DNA of 64,000 nt from Bacillus sonorensis NBRC 101234 = KCTC 13918. GTDB taxonomy: Bacteria; Bacillota; Bacilli; Bacillales; Bacillaceae. This document shows positions 9,308 through 17,414 of the stretch, one piece after another. The first letter of the stretch is position 1. Each line of letters opens with the position of its first letter. Location of the stretch: positions 230,143-294,142 of the forward strand of contig NZ_BCVZ01000004.1 in NCBI RefSeq assembly GCF_001592005.1, read 5' to 3'. The notes beneath the pieces are model-generated. The model saw nothing but the letters and a program-made list of their open reading frames with translations, had not been told where the DNA came from and searched no databases. Both the position numbers and the translations under genes were made by a program.

Positions 9308-9757
9308 CTATTTCGCTTCTTTTTCTTGACAGTCATGACAAATTCCGTGGAATGTCAGCCTGTGGTCTTTTATTTTAAACTTCCAGTCCTTTTCAATGAT
9401 TTCCTCAACATCTTCAAGCAAATCCTCTTCAATTTCAACGACTGACCCGCATTCCATGCAAACGAGATGATGGTGGAAATGGGCAGCCCCTTCTTTGCGG
9501 AGGTCATATCTTGACACACCGTCGCCAAAGTTGATTTTATCCACTACTTTTAATTCAGTTAACAATTCAAGAGTCCGATATACTGTCGCAAGACCAATCT
9601 CAGGAGATTTCTCTTTTACGAGGAGGTATACATCTTCTGCGCTTAAATGGTCTTCCTCATTCTCAAGCAGCACCCTTACAGTCGCCTCGCGCTGAGGGGT
9701 GAGTTTATAGCTGGAAGAATGCAGTTGCTTTTTAATCCGATCAATACGTGTTTCCAT
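9308..9757 (-). CDS. fur: Ferric uptake regulator Fur
   Basis: 149 residues with the Fur family layout: N-terminal winged helix (residues 1-80), then the metal-binding dimer domain with a HFHHHLVC run near 92-99, CMECG near 99-103 and a C-terminal CHDC pair for the structural zinc. Fur represses iron uptake genes when iron is plentiful. It is preceded by AGGAGG at 8 bases and by a clear promoter. The position between spoIIM and yqzK marks this paralogue as fur and not perR or zur. A Fur-like operator occurs elsewhere in this window, at 27056. Confidence 0.96.
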   Translation of the reverse strand: METRIDRIKKQLHSSSYKLTPQREATVRVLLENEEDHLSAEDVYLLVKEKSPEIGLATVYRTLELLTELKVVDKINFGDGVSRYDLRKEGAAHFHHHLVCMECGSVVEIEEDLLEDVEEIIEKDWKFKIKDHRLTFHGICHDCQEKEAK

Positions 9758-9790
9758 TGACTTTCCCTCCTACGCCGCATTACCTAGCTT

Positions 9791-9819
9791 ATTATAACAA
9801 AACGAGCGCAGAGAGCCAA
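9791..9819 (-). promoter_or_regulatory. Sigma-A promoter of fur
   Basis: On the minus strand TTGGCT and TATAAT are separated by exactly 17 bases, and the -10 is extended (TGTTATAAT). It lies about 35 bases before the fur start. Confidence 0.8.
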
Positions 9820-9834
9820 CTATAATTATTATAA
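9820..9834 (-). promoter_or_regulatory. PerR-type box upstream of fur
   Basis: CTATAATTATTATAA matches the PerR operator (TTATAATNATTATAA) at all but one position and abuts the fur -35 hexamer. PerR control of fur is known in B. subtilis. Confidence 0.7.
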
Positions 9835-9859
9835 ATTGATAAACAAAATGAATATCTCT

Positions 9860-9874
9860 TAATAATCATTATAA
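9860..9874 (-). promoter_or_regulatory. Second PerR-type box, distal to fur
   Basis: TAATAATCATTATAA differs from the PerR consensus at one defined position. It lies 26 bases upstream of the first box and touches the 3' end of spoIIM. Paired boxes could allow cooperative binding; this is inference. Confidence 0.5.
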
Positions 9875-9875
9875 A

Positions 9876-10532
9876 TTAATTCGGCTTTGCTTGAATATAA
9901 TTCATCAATTTTTCCATGAACAGCGGCGAAAGATAAGCTTCGAGGAATGAAGAGATGAGCGACATGGCAAAAATCAGGACAAGTACGAGCGCATACCTTC
10001 CAAACCAGTGAACAGGCGCTTCCGTAAGGCTTCTTTTCACAAACAGCTGCCTGATCAGCCGCAGGGAAAACGCGATGGCGCACGTTCCCATGATCAAGTA
10101 GGCCGGGATCAGGAGAACATTTTGCGGGAGCACGGCTACAAAAGACAGGAAAAAGCCGTTGATCCCCATTTGATTCACTAAAAAACCGACCGTAAAACCG
10201 ACAACGATCCCTTTTAAAAAGACCATGATAAAAATCACGGGCAGGCCGATAATGGAAATTCCGAGAATCCACATCAGACCAAGGTATTTCATATTATGAA
10301 GAAGACTCTGCAAAAACATTTCTTTCGAACTTGCCGCTTTCCCTTCTGAGAGCTGTCCAAAAAATTGGTTTAAATAATAGAACAAATCTTCCTTTTGGCT
10401 GATCGTCATACTGTTCACGATGACCGCACCGAAAATCACACCCATTAAAAATAACACAGAGACGAATAAATAGATCGACAAATGGTCTTTCATATGCTGA
10501 AATATAAGCTCTTTCATTGAGTGCTTCCGCAT
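9876..10532 (-). CDS. spoIIM: Stage II sporulation protein M
   Basis: 218 residues from ATG 10532 (MRKHSMKEL), chosen over an upstream in-frame codon because GGGAGG precedes it by 7 bases. The protein has about five membrane segments, starting near residue 20. SpoIIM forms the DMP septal peptidoglycan-hydrolysis complex with SpoIID and SpoIIP, which drives engulfment of the forespore. A sigma-E-like promoter lies just upstream, fitting its known mother-cell expression. B. subtilis has the same neighbour, fur, downstream. Confidence 0.95.
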   Translation of the reverse strand: MRKHSMKELIFQHMKDHLSIYLFVSVLFLMGVIFGAVIVNSMTISQKEDLFYYLNQFFGQLSEGKAASSKEMFLQSLLHNMKYLGLMWILGISIIGLPVIFIMVFLKGIVVGFTVGFLVNQMGINGFFLSFVAVLPQNVLLIPAYLIMGTCAIAFSLRLIRQLFVKRSLTEAPVHWFGRYALVLVLIFAMSLISSFLEAYLSPLFMEKLMNYIQAKPN

Positions 10533-10568
10533 GTATCTTCCTCCCAGACGCGCTTTTGATTTTAATAG

Positions 10569-10598
10569 ATTGTATGAGAGAAAAGAGAAACGCATGAC
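10569..10598 (-). promoter_or_regulatory. Sigma-E promoter of spoIIM
   Basis: On the minus strand GTCATGCG and CATACAAT are 14 bases apart. The -10 matches the sigma-E consensus fully; the -35 is partial (GKMAT only). The spacing and gene context support it. Confidence 0.75.
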
Positions 10599-10623
10599 TT
10601 TTTTTGATCAACAGACTGAAAAT

Positions 10624-10656
10624 CTAAAAAAGGAAGGCTTAAAGGATCAGCCTTCC
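10624..10656 (-). terminator. Terminator after the PTS operon
   Basis: A GGAAGGCT / AGCCTTCC stem at 10632-10656 is followed on the minus strand by TTTTTT. It closes the PTS operon ahead of spoIIM. Confidence 0.9.
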
Positions 10657-10690
10657 CGAGCAAAGCGGCACCATGCTTTTTTATGTTTCT

Positions 10691-12016
10691 TCAGGACCGC
10701 CCGGCATCCGTTTTCATCGTCTTATTGGCGGCGATCACAAACGGCAGGTAAATGATCGTGGAAATGGCGAGGCAGAGAAAGCCGACGCCGAGAGCGAGCC
10801 AATTCCCTCCCGTTCCGAGAAACGGAATCAATGGCCCGGGGGTCGTCCACGGAACAGAATAGGCGATCGGCGGAATGATGTGAAGCTTGATAAACAAATA
10901 CCCGACAACCGTGTTAACGGCCGGCACGATGATAAACGGAATCATAAAGATCGGATTGAGTACAACCGGCAGGCCGAAGATGACGGGTTCATTGATGTTG
11001 AAGAGTCCCGGACCGATGGATAGCTTGCCGATGTCCCGATAATCCCTTCGCTTTGAAGCGATAAAGATCGCAATTAAAAGACCGAGCGTCATCCCGGAGC
11101 CTCCGTAGTTCGCAAAAGCATCATTGAGCGCCCATGTTTCCGGAAACGGAGCATTCCAGGCAGATCCCGTTTTTGCCGCATAAGCAAGATTTTCAAGGTT
11201 GGCTTCGGCAAAAATCGTTTCTCTGATCGCCGCTATCGTATTCGGCCCATGAATCCCGAACAGCCACAGAAAGTTGGCGACGACGCCGAGAAAGACGACC
11301 GTGAAAATGTTTGTGCCCATATCTCTTAGAGGCGCCTGCAAAACGGTATATACCAATTCATGAAGCCCGTTTTTCGTCGCGGACGCGAGGGCAAAGCTTA
11401 AGATCGCAAAGCCGATGGTAATCATTATAATCGGAAACAGAACTTTAAACGTCCTGGCGACCGCCGGAGGCACCTGGGGCGGCATCTGAATTTGCAGCCG
11501 CTTCGAATTCGCAAGCCTGCTGAAGACTTCCCCGACGATAATGCCGATGATTAAAGCGACAAACAGACCTTGGGCGCCGAGCCATTTCATCGTTAAAAAG
11601 CTCTCACTGTCGACCAGACGGTACGGCGGATAAATGATAAAGTAGCATGAAACAGCCGTCAGTCCCGCCAGAAGCTCATCCGCTTTCAATGAAATGGCGA
11701 GATTGCGGGCGACAAGAAAGACGACAAATATGGACATAATGTCCAGAGAGCCCCGCAAAACGGGCGTAAAAATCGTCTGGTAATCTGCTAAATTGGGAAA
11801 TGCTTTATCAAGAAATAGGATTTTAGCGATGAAACCGTCGGGAGACAAAATCGCAAAATTGAGCAACGTGATGATAGAGCCCGCCATGATGATTGGAAAA
11901 GATAAAATAAATGCGTCTCTGATCGCGCAAATATGCCGCTGTGAATTCAGCCTGGCCGCGACCGGAACCAAATACTTTTCGACGGTTTGTTCAAATTTCT
12001 CCATGAATCCGCTCAA
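10691..12016 (-). CDS. PTS lactose/cellobiose-family IIC permease
   Basis: 441 residues with about eight to ten membrane segments, full length for the EIIC of the Lac family. Typical segments include IMAGSIITLLNF near residue 40, FGIHGPNTIAAI near 250 and FNINEPVIFGLPVVLNP near 335, the last being the substrate-binding loop of this family. It transports a beta-glucoside or beta-galactoside with concomitant phosphorylation. The IIB gene lies 16 bases upstream; no IIA gene, phospho-glycosidase or regulator is adjacent, so IIA must come from elsewhere. The substrate cannot be fixed. B. subtilis does not have this pair here. Confidence 0.88.
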   Translation of the reverse strand: MSGFMEKFEQTVEKYLVPVAARLNSQRHICAIRDAFILSFPIIMAGSIITLLNFAILSPDGFIAKILFLDKAFPNLADYQTIFTPVLRGSLDIMSIFVVFLVARNLAISLKADELLAGLTAVSCYFIIYPPYRLVDSESFLTMKWLGAQGLFVALIIGIIVGEVFSRLANSKRLQIQMPPQVPPAVARTFKVLFPIIMITIGFAILSFALASATKNGLHELVYTVLQAPLRDMGTNIFTVVFLGVVANFLWLFGIHGPNTIAAIRETIFAEANLENLAYAAKTGSAWNAPFPETWALNDAFANYGGSGMTLGLLIAIFIASKRRDYRDIGKLSIGPGLFNINEPVIFGLPVVLNPIFMIPFIIVPAVNTVVGYLFIKLHIIPPIAYSVPWTTPGPLIPFLGTGGNWLALGVGFLCLAISTIIYLPFVIAANKTMKTDAGRS

Positions 12017-12032
12017 AACTGACCCCCTCCTT

Positions 12033-12332
12033 TTATTTGATCAGCTGCAGCGCTTTTTCCAGCACGGCTTCGCCATTCATTGTCCCGTAGTCCCTCATAT
12101 CGATCACGGCAACGGGAGTATCCCCTGCCATTGATTCAACCTGGGATTTTTGATAACGGACTTGCGGCCCCAACAGAACGATGTCGGACTCGGCAATCAT
12201 CGTCCCGGCTTCTGAAACGGGCAACGCGATAATCTCAATATCTTCTTCCATCTGTTCGGCGTGTTTTTTCATTTTGTTGACAAGCAGGCTTGTCGACATG
12301 CCTGCCGCGCAAACCAATAAGATTTTTTTCAT
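12033..12332 (-). CDS. PTS lactose/cellobiose-family IIB component
   Basis: 99 residues from ATG 12332 (MKKILLVCAAGMSTSLLV). The open frame extends 20 codons further upstream, but the domain starts here and AAAGGAGGG lies 11 bases before it. Cys8 in the CAAGMSTS loop is the phosphorylation site of this family. It takes the phosphoryl group from a IIA protein and gives it to the sugar entering through the adjacent IIC. It is the first gene of a two-gene operon that diverges from pucI. Confidence 0.88.
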   Translation of the reverse strand: MKKILLVCAAGMSTSLLVNKMKKHAEQMEEDIEIIALPVSEAGTMIAESDIVLLGPQVRYQKSQVESMAGDTPVAVIDMRDYGTMNGEAVLEKALQLIK

Positions 12333-12600
12333 TGCTGAGAGGTCCCTCCTTTTGTATTTACCGGGCTTTACCGCCAGAGAAAACGCTTCCATTTTCTTTT
12401 GGGTACCATTTTGACCTGGTCTTTTATCCTATGATCGAAATAGACAACTGTTTCATAAAAAGCAAAATATTTATTTTCCTTTGCAGTCATATTTTGGACA
12501 GCTTCTATAAATGCTTCCCGAACAATTGTTTAGTTTACCTAATGTAATTTTCAGATTATTGCGTTATATTTCATAGGAATATTCAAAATAGGAGGATGAC
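12333..12600. promoter_or_regulatory. Divergent control region between PTS and pucI
   Basis: This 268-base gap holds the promoters for both directions. A PurR-box core (CCGAACAAT, 12518-12526) is visible on the plus strand, but the second, inverted box that B. subtilis PurR usually needs was not found. No convincing -35/-10 pair could be fixed in either direction. Confidence 0.35.
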
Positions 12601-14061
12601 ATGAAAGCGAATATGAGCGAAAACATGCTGAGCAACAAAGATTTATTGCCTTTACAGCCTGAAGAACGAAATTGGAAGGCTGTCAATTTTGCTTCGATTT
12701 GGATGGGCTGCATACATAACATCCCAACTTATGCCACTGTGGGGGGATTAATTTCAATCGGACTTTCGCCATGGCAGGTATTGGGGATTATTGCTGTCGC
12801 TTCGCTCGTCCTCTATGCCGCACTTGCACTGAACGGCCACGCGGGAGCAAAGTACGGCGTGCCTTTTCCCGTTTTAATCAGATCTTCTTTCGGCATCTAT
12901 GGCGCGAATATTCCGGCCCTGCTCAGGGGATTTGTGGCGATCATGTGGTTCGGCATTCAAGCTTTTGCGGGAAGCACGGCCATTAACATTCTGCTTCTGA
13001 ACCTGTGGGGCGGCTGGAAAGACATAGGCGGAGATTGGAACTTGTTCGGACTTCATTTATCGGGGCTGCTGTCATTTATTTTCTTTTGGGGAATCCATCT
13101 GCTTGTGCTTCACCATGGAATGGACTCGATCAAAAAATTCGAAGTCTGGGCCGGTCCCCTCGTTTATCTCGTTTTCGGCGGAATGGTTTGGTGGGCGGTC
13201 GATATTGCGGGAGGGCTCGGTCCCATCTATTCCCAACCGGGTAAATTTCATACGTTCGGCGAATGGATATGGCCTTTTCTTGCAGGGGTGACAGGAATTA
13301 TCGGGATTTGGGCGACATTGATATTAAACATTCCCGATTTTACAAGATTTGCAGCATCCCAAAAAGAACAAATCAGAGGACAGTTTTACGGTCTTCCCGG
13401 AACATTCGTACTCTTCGCCTTTGCCAGCATTACCGTAACCTCTGGTTCACAAGCCGCATTCGGAAAGCCGCTGTGGGATGTCGTCGATATTCTCGACCAC
13501 TTTGACAATCCGTATATCATCGCCCTTTCCGTCATTACGCTTTGCATTGCCGCCGTTTCGGTAAATGTGGCTGCCAACATTGTCTCGCCGGCCTATGATT
13601 TGGCTAATTTTCTACCAAAATATATTAATTTTAAACGGGGAAGCTATATCACTGCCATTCTCGCCCTGTTTACGTTTCCGTGGAAGCTGATGGAAAACGA
13701 AGCCAGCGTGTTTTCATTTCTCGGCACGATCGGCGGAATGCTGGGCCCCGTCGCTGGCGTAATGATCGCCGATTATTTTGTCATCCGAAAATGCCGCCTT
13801 AATGTCGAAGAGCTTTATTCTGTCAACGGTCGGTATATGTATTACAAAGGCTATAATTACCGCGCATTCGCCGCTGTTGCGCTCGGAGCGTTCATCTCTT
13901 TAATCGGCGCCTATCTTCCGGCGCTGAAGCCAATCTACGATATATCTTGGTTTTCGGGAGTGATTCTCGCATTTGGAACATATATCGTTCTGATGCGCAT
14001 TCATCCGCCCTCTGCTGTTCAGACTCAAACGGCTGAATATACCGCCGGCGGCAGCCTATAA
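12601..14061 (+). CDS. pucI: Allantoin permease PucI (NCS1 family)
   Basis: 486 residues with about twelve membrane segments. It resembles B. subtilis PucI along its whole length; hallmark stretches are FASIWMGCIHNIPTYATVGG near residue 30, LNGHAGAKYG near 78 and NIPDFTRFA near 242. NCS1 proteins import nucleobases or hydantoins with cations; PucI takes up allantoin, a purine breakdown product used as nitrogen source. The ATG follows AGGAGG by 4 bases. No other puc gene is in the window, so it stands alone here. Confidence 0.88.
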   Translation: MKANMSENMLSNKDLLPLQPEERNWKAVNFASIWMGCIHNIPTYATVGGLISIGLSPWQVLGIIAVASLVLYAALALNGHAGAKYGVPFPVLIRSSFGIYGANIPALLRGFVAIMWFGIQAFAGSTAINILLLNLWGGWKDIGGDWNLFGLHLSGLLSFIFFWGIHLLVLHHGMDSIKKFEVWAGPLVYLVFGGMVWWAVDIAGGLGPIYSQPGKFHTFGEWIWPFLAGVTGIIGIWATLILNIPDFTRFAASQKEQIRGQFYGLPGTFVLFAFASITVTSGSQAAFGKPLWDVVDILDHFDNPYIIALSVITLCIAAVSVNVAANIVSPAYDLANFLPKYINFKRGSYITAILALFTFPWKLMENEASVFSFLGTIGGMLGPVAGVMIADYFVIRKCRLNVEELYSVNGRYMYYKGYNYRAFAAVALGAFISLIGAYLPALKPIYDISWFSGVILAFGTYIVLMRIHPPSAVQTQTAEYTAGGSL

Positions 14062-14137
14062 ACATTTATTCCTCCATCCATTTACTTTTTTGGTCTTTAA
14101 TAGGATAATAGGCCAAAACATATGGAGGGGAGTACCT

Positions 14138-14698
14138 ATGAATCCTATTTTGCTTGATTTTCCGGACGGCTTTCAAACCGAACGCCTCCTTGTCCGGGCG
14201 CCGCTGGCCGGTGACGGCAGGACCGTTCATGATGCGATCCGCACATCTTTACCTGAGCTTCAACCACGGATGCCGTTTGCCAGAGAACTGCCGAAGGCGG
14301 AGGAGACCGAAATCAATATCAGGCGGGCGCAGGCCGATTTTATTTTGCGAAAAGACTTGAGAATGCATATTTTTCATCGGGACAGCGGTGAATTTGTCGG
14401 AAGCACCGGGCTTCACCACATGAACTGGGATGCCCGAAGATTTGAGATCGGCTATTGGTGCAGCACCGCATTCGCCGGACAAGGATATATGACGGAAGCG
14501 CTTCATGGCCTCATCGCTTTTGCCCGTCACCATCTCGCGGCAAAACGGCTGGAGATATACTGTGACAGCACCAATGTCAAAAGCAGAAACATGGCTGAGC
14601 GGCTCGGCTTTCAGCTTGAGGCGGTTTTGCGGAGTGATCATCTGTCAAGCGATCAAACTGAGTACAGAGACACGTGCTTATACGCGGCTTTATTCTGA
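14138..14698 (+). CDS. GNAT N-acetyltransferase, RimJ/RimL type
   Basis: 186 residues from ATG 14138, preceded by GGAGGGGAG at 5 bases; the open frame starts 16 codons earlier but that codon has no ribosome site. The GNAT fold is visible: TERLLVRAP at the start, FEIGYWCSTAFAGQGYMTEAL around residues 103-125 with the acetyl-CoA loop, and RNMAERLGFQLEA near 150. The RimL-like pattern suggests acetylation of a protein N-terminus or a small amine, but the substrate cannot be told. It is separated from pucI by 76 bases and ends just before a bidirectional terminator. Confidence 0.82.
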   Translation: MNPILLDFPDGFQTERLLVRAPLAGDGRTVHDAIRTSLPELQPRMPFARELPKAEETEINIRRAQADFILRKDLRMHIFHRDSGEFVGSTGLHHMNWDARRFEIGYWCSTAFAGQGYMTEALHGLIAFARHHLAAKRLEIYCDSTNVKSRNMAERLGFQLEAVLRSDHLSSDQTEYRDTCLYAALF

Positions 14699-14728
14699 GT
14701 GTGCCTCTAAATCGGCCGCTCCATAATG

Positions 14729-14756
14729 AAAAGGCTCGACATATGCAGAGCCTTTT
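14729..14756. terminator. Bidirectional terminator
   Basis: AAAAGGCTC and GAGCCTTTT form a 9-bp stem with a 10-base loop and T runs on both strands. It serves the acetyltransferase gene from the left and the methyltransferase gene from the right. Confidence 0.88.
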
Positions 14757-14763
14757 TTCCTTT

Positions 14764-15570
14764 TTATGGTTTTCTCCAATATACTGAATAAGGATCAATG
14801 GAAACGAGTATGGATTCATCCAGTCCATGCTCTTTCAGAAAATCGAGAACGGCCGCATGACACCCTTTTAACGTAAAATCGTCAATAATCACAAAGCCGC
14901 CCTTTGATACTTTGTCATATAAATTTGAGAGGCTATCCATTGTCGATTCATACATATCGCCATCAAGCCGCAATATGGCGAGCTGATCAATCGGCGCCGA
15001 AGGCAATGTATCCTTAAACCATCCTTTCAAAAAGCGAACGTTGTCTTCAAGCAAGTCGTATTTTTCAAAATTTTGTTTGACTTCTTCAAGCGACACCCTC
15101 AAAAAATCAACCTTATGATGGCGGTCTCCTTTATCCTGCGGATATTTTTCGATATCCGGCGCCGGCAGGCCTTCGAAGGAATCCGCCACCCATACTGTAC
15201 GGCCGTCTTCTCCATGCACTTTTAAAAAGCCTTTCATAAAAATACAAGCTCCGCCCCGCCATACGCCGGTTTCAATAAAGTCTCCCGCTATGTTTTCTGT
15301 TAAAACCGTTTCCATGCACATTTGCAGATGATTCATCCGCACCCGGCCGATCATGCTGTGTGCAATCGGCGGCCAATCCGTTCCCGCTTTGCGGCGCTCG
15401 TAGTCCGGAACGACATATTGGACGATTTTTACATTCTTTAATCCGATCTGCTTTTGCAATGATTCGGGTACAGGGGTGGAGAGCGGAATGTAACGCTCAT
15501 GCTCTTGCCAAATTTCAAACAATATCGCTTTTTTTAACAGTTCAAGATACATTTGTTTTGCCTGCTCCAT
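14764..15570 (-). CDS. TylF/MycF-family O-methyltransferase
   Basis: 268 residues from ATG 15570, with AGGAGGG 7 bases upstream. The SAM-dependent TylF fold is recognisable: GDFIETGVWRGGACIFMKGFL near residues 97-117, WVADSFEGLPAPD near 128, LDGDMYESTMDSL near 205 and VIIDDFTLKGC near 228 (the acidic metal-binding residues of this family). TylF and MycF methylate sugars of macrolides; relatives also occur in polysaccharide or antibiotic clusters. Here the gene stands alone with no sugar or antibiotic gene beside it, so the acceptor is unknown. Confidence 0.85.
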   Translation of the reverse strand: MEQAKQMYLELLKKAILFEIWQEHERYIPLSTPVPESLQKQIGLKNVKIVQYVVPDYERRKAGTDWPPIAHSMIGRVRMNHLQMCMETVLTENIAGDFIETGVWRGGACIFMKGFLKVHGEDGRTVWVADSFEGLPAPDIEKYPQDKGDRHHKVDFLRVSLEEVKQNFEKYDLLEDNVRFLKGWFKDTLPSAPIDQLAILRLDGDMYESTMDSLSNLYDKVSKGGFVIIDDFTLKGCHAAVLDFLKEHGLDESILVSIDPYSVYWRKP

Positions 15571-15671
15571 TTCTATCCCTCCTATGTTGTGAATGCTCTT
15601 TAGCATCTTATGTTTTATGCGGATGACAAGTTCTAAGATATTTGTTCCGAAAATCAGGCCGTTTTTTCACC

Positions 15672-15712
15672 ATAAAAAAGAGCATCCCTTGTGAAAAGAA
15701 ATGCTTTTTTTC
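15672..15712 (-). terminator. Terminator after the ElaA-like gene
   Basis: AAAAAAGAGCAT and ATGCTTTTTT pair with a 16-base loop; on the minus strand a TTTTTT run follows. It lies about 90 bases past the end of the ElaA-like acetyltransferase gene. Confidence 0.6.
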
Positions 15713-15799
15713 GTAGTAATATTCCAATGTCAACGCAACAGTAAAAGTTCCCGCTTCACCGTATCCCCAACACCATCCCGTAACAGGCTATGCCGGATG

Positions 15800-16243
15800 T
15801 CAGTTTTTCCTAAACATGTCGACATGCGGGATGCCGTCTTCAAGATAGACGCCCGAAACGGCCTTAAATCCGAACGCTTCGTAAAAAGAGCGCAAATAAT
15901 CCTGAGCTTGAATCTTGACCGCCGTTTCTGTCCATTCGCTTTCCAAAAAGCGGAGCGCTTTTTCCAGAAGGACTTTCGCATAGCCGTTTCCTCTGTCCCG
16001 TCTGCGGACGATCACCCGGCCGATCGACGCTTCATCATAGACATTCCCGCTTGCAAAAAGTCTGCAATACGCCAAAATCGCGCTTCCGTCGGCTAAAAAT
16101 AAGTGATGCGCCTTTTGATCCATATCATCAAGCTCAGGGTAAGGGCAATTTTGCTCGACGATGAAAACATCGATTCTCAGTTTAATGATTTGATACAGCT
16201 CTTCTTTTGTTAATTCCCCGAATGATTTCAATTTCCATTCCAT
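15800..16243 (-). CDS. ElaA-like GNAT acetyltransferase
   Basis: 147 residues. The N-terminus (LRIDVFIVEQNCPYPELDDMD) is the conserved signature of the ElaA group, followed by the acetyl-CoA loop RRRDRGNGYAKVLL near residue 80 and YEAFGFKAVSG near 123. The substrate is unknown. It starts 5 bases before the stop of yqxK and shares its ribosome site region (AAAAGGGGAT), so it is the third gene of a nudF-yqxK operon. In B. subtilis the ans genes follow at this place instead, so it is probably an accessory addition. Confidence 0.83.
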   Translation of the reverse strand: MEWKLKSFGELTKEELYQIIKLRIDVFIVEQNCPYPELDDMDQKAHHLFLADGSAILAYCRLFASGNVYDEASIGRVIVRRRDRGNGYAKVLLEKALRFLESEWTETAVKIQAQDYLRSFYEAFGFKAVSGVYLEDGIPHVDMFRKN

Positions 16244-16247
16244 GTTG

Positions 16248-17414
16248 TTATCCCCTTTTCACTTTTCCGTAGGTTCCGCCGCCTCCGGCCTGCAGCTGCA
16301 TCTCTCCCGTTCTCGCTTTGATCACAAGCTCGGCCGTCTCAGGGCGAAGCGTGTCGCGCAGCTCTTCCCTCTTCACATGATGAAGAATATTCATCTCGGT
16401 TCCAAACGCCCGCTTGAGCTTCTGAATCGTTTTCGGTCCGATGCCGGGGATCATCTGAAGCGGCACCTGGTGAACGTATGGCGGCCGCTTGACCGGGCTT
16501 TCGTCCTGATCATAGAGTTCCTCAAGGCGCGTGCTGACCCCTTTTGTAAATTTCGTGCTGCCGCATGATGTGCATGTTGCATCATGAGCCTCTTTCAGAG
16601 AGCCGCATTTTTCACAGGCGGTCTGATAATACTTGCCCAATTGCGGATTCATCCCATAGTTTGCGGCAATTTTGCGGCCCGCTTCTCCTTTTAAAGCAAG
16701 AGAAAATTCCGTAAAGCTCGCATGCTTCATCAGCAATTTATTATACTCCCGGCCGATTTTCCCTAAAGAATGGGCATCCGAATTGGTCAGAAACGCGTAT
16801 GCGTTCAGCTCTGATACATGCGAAGCCATGTGCGTATCACTGCTCAACCCAAGTTCGACTGCATCAATCAGACGTTCGTCAAAAACCTCTTTCAGCGAAG
16901 ATTTGACGCCTTTTCCGTACAGGCTTTTGTGCGGCGTGAAGATATGTGCGGGAATAAATAAACCGCCGAGCGCTTTCACTTTTTGCTGAAGGCCGACACC
17001 TGTCTCATAGATGCGCTGGGAGCTGAGGTGAATGTTCGTCACTCTTTGTGAAAGCCATTCGGAGAACTCTTTCATCTTTTCGATCGTCGGCATAAAGGCC
17101 AAGACGTGTATCGGACCGCGGCACCTGTCGTCATAGATTTCCAGCTCCGCCCCGCACAGAAGCACGGTCTCTTTGTATTGGATGCCGCCGTCATCAAGCT
17201 CTGTATAGCGTCCGGCTGACACCCCTTTTTCGATTTCGGCAAGCACTTCGGGCGAATGACAGTCAATAATGCCGATCAGCCCCATCCCTTTGTGCTCGCT
17301 TGCTTCAATCAAAATTTCATCAAGCGTCAATGTTCTGGCTGCCGTGATTTTAACAGGCCGTCCTGATTCTGTCCGGCCGATATGGATATGCATGTCTGCG
17401 AATATTTCTTTCAT
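16248..17414 (-). CDS. yqxK: PHP-domain/HhH protein YqxK
   Basis: 388 residues. The N-terminal part (FADMHIHIGRT, residues 4-14, then LIGIIDCHSPE near 48) has the histidine/aspartate pattern of a PHP-type metal hydrolase. A four-cysteine zinc knuckle lies near 270-292 (CEKCG and CTSCG). The C-terminus carries a helix-hairpin-helix (MIPGIGPKTIQKLKRAFG, near 330), a DNA-binding motif. The layout suggests a DNA-linked metal-dependent phosphoesterase; its real role is not known. The start overlaps the nudF stop by four bases. It matches YqxK, which is next to nudF in B. subtilis. Confidence 0.88.
   Translation of the reverse strand: MKEIFADMHIHIGRTESGRPVKITAARTLTLDEILIEASEHKGMGLIGIIDCHSPEVLAEIEKGVSAGRYTELDDGGIQYKETVLLCGAELEIYDDRCRGPIHVLAFMPTIEKMKEFSEWLSQRVTNIHLSSQRIYETGVGLQQKVKALGGLFIPAHIFTPHKSLYGKGVKSSLKEVFDERLIDAVELGLSSDTHMASHVSELNAYAFLTNSDAHSLGKIGREYNKLLMKHASFTEFSLALKGEAGRKIAANYGMNPQLGKYYQTACEKCGSLKEAHDATCTSCGSTKFTKGVSTRLEELYDQDESPVKRPPYVHQVPLQMIPGIGPKTIQKLKRAFGTEMNILHHVKREELRDTLRPETAELVIKARTGEMQLQAGGGGTYGKVKRG

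Noticed and set aside
9859..10272. 137-codon minus-strand frame inside spoIIM
   Set aside because: It is another frame of spoIIM, and the spoIIM frame is clearly the coding one.
12501..12560. Sigma-A promoter for pucI
   Set aside because: Several TTG-like and TA-rich hexamers occur, but no pair with acceptable spacing stood out.
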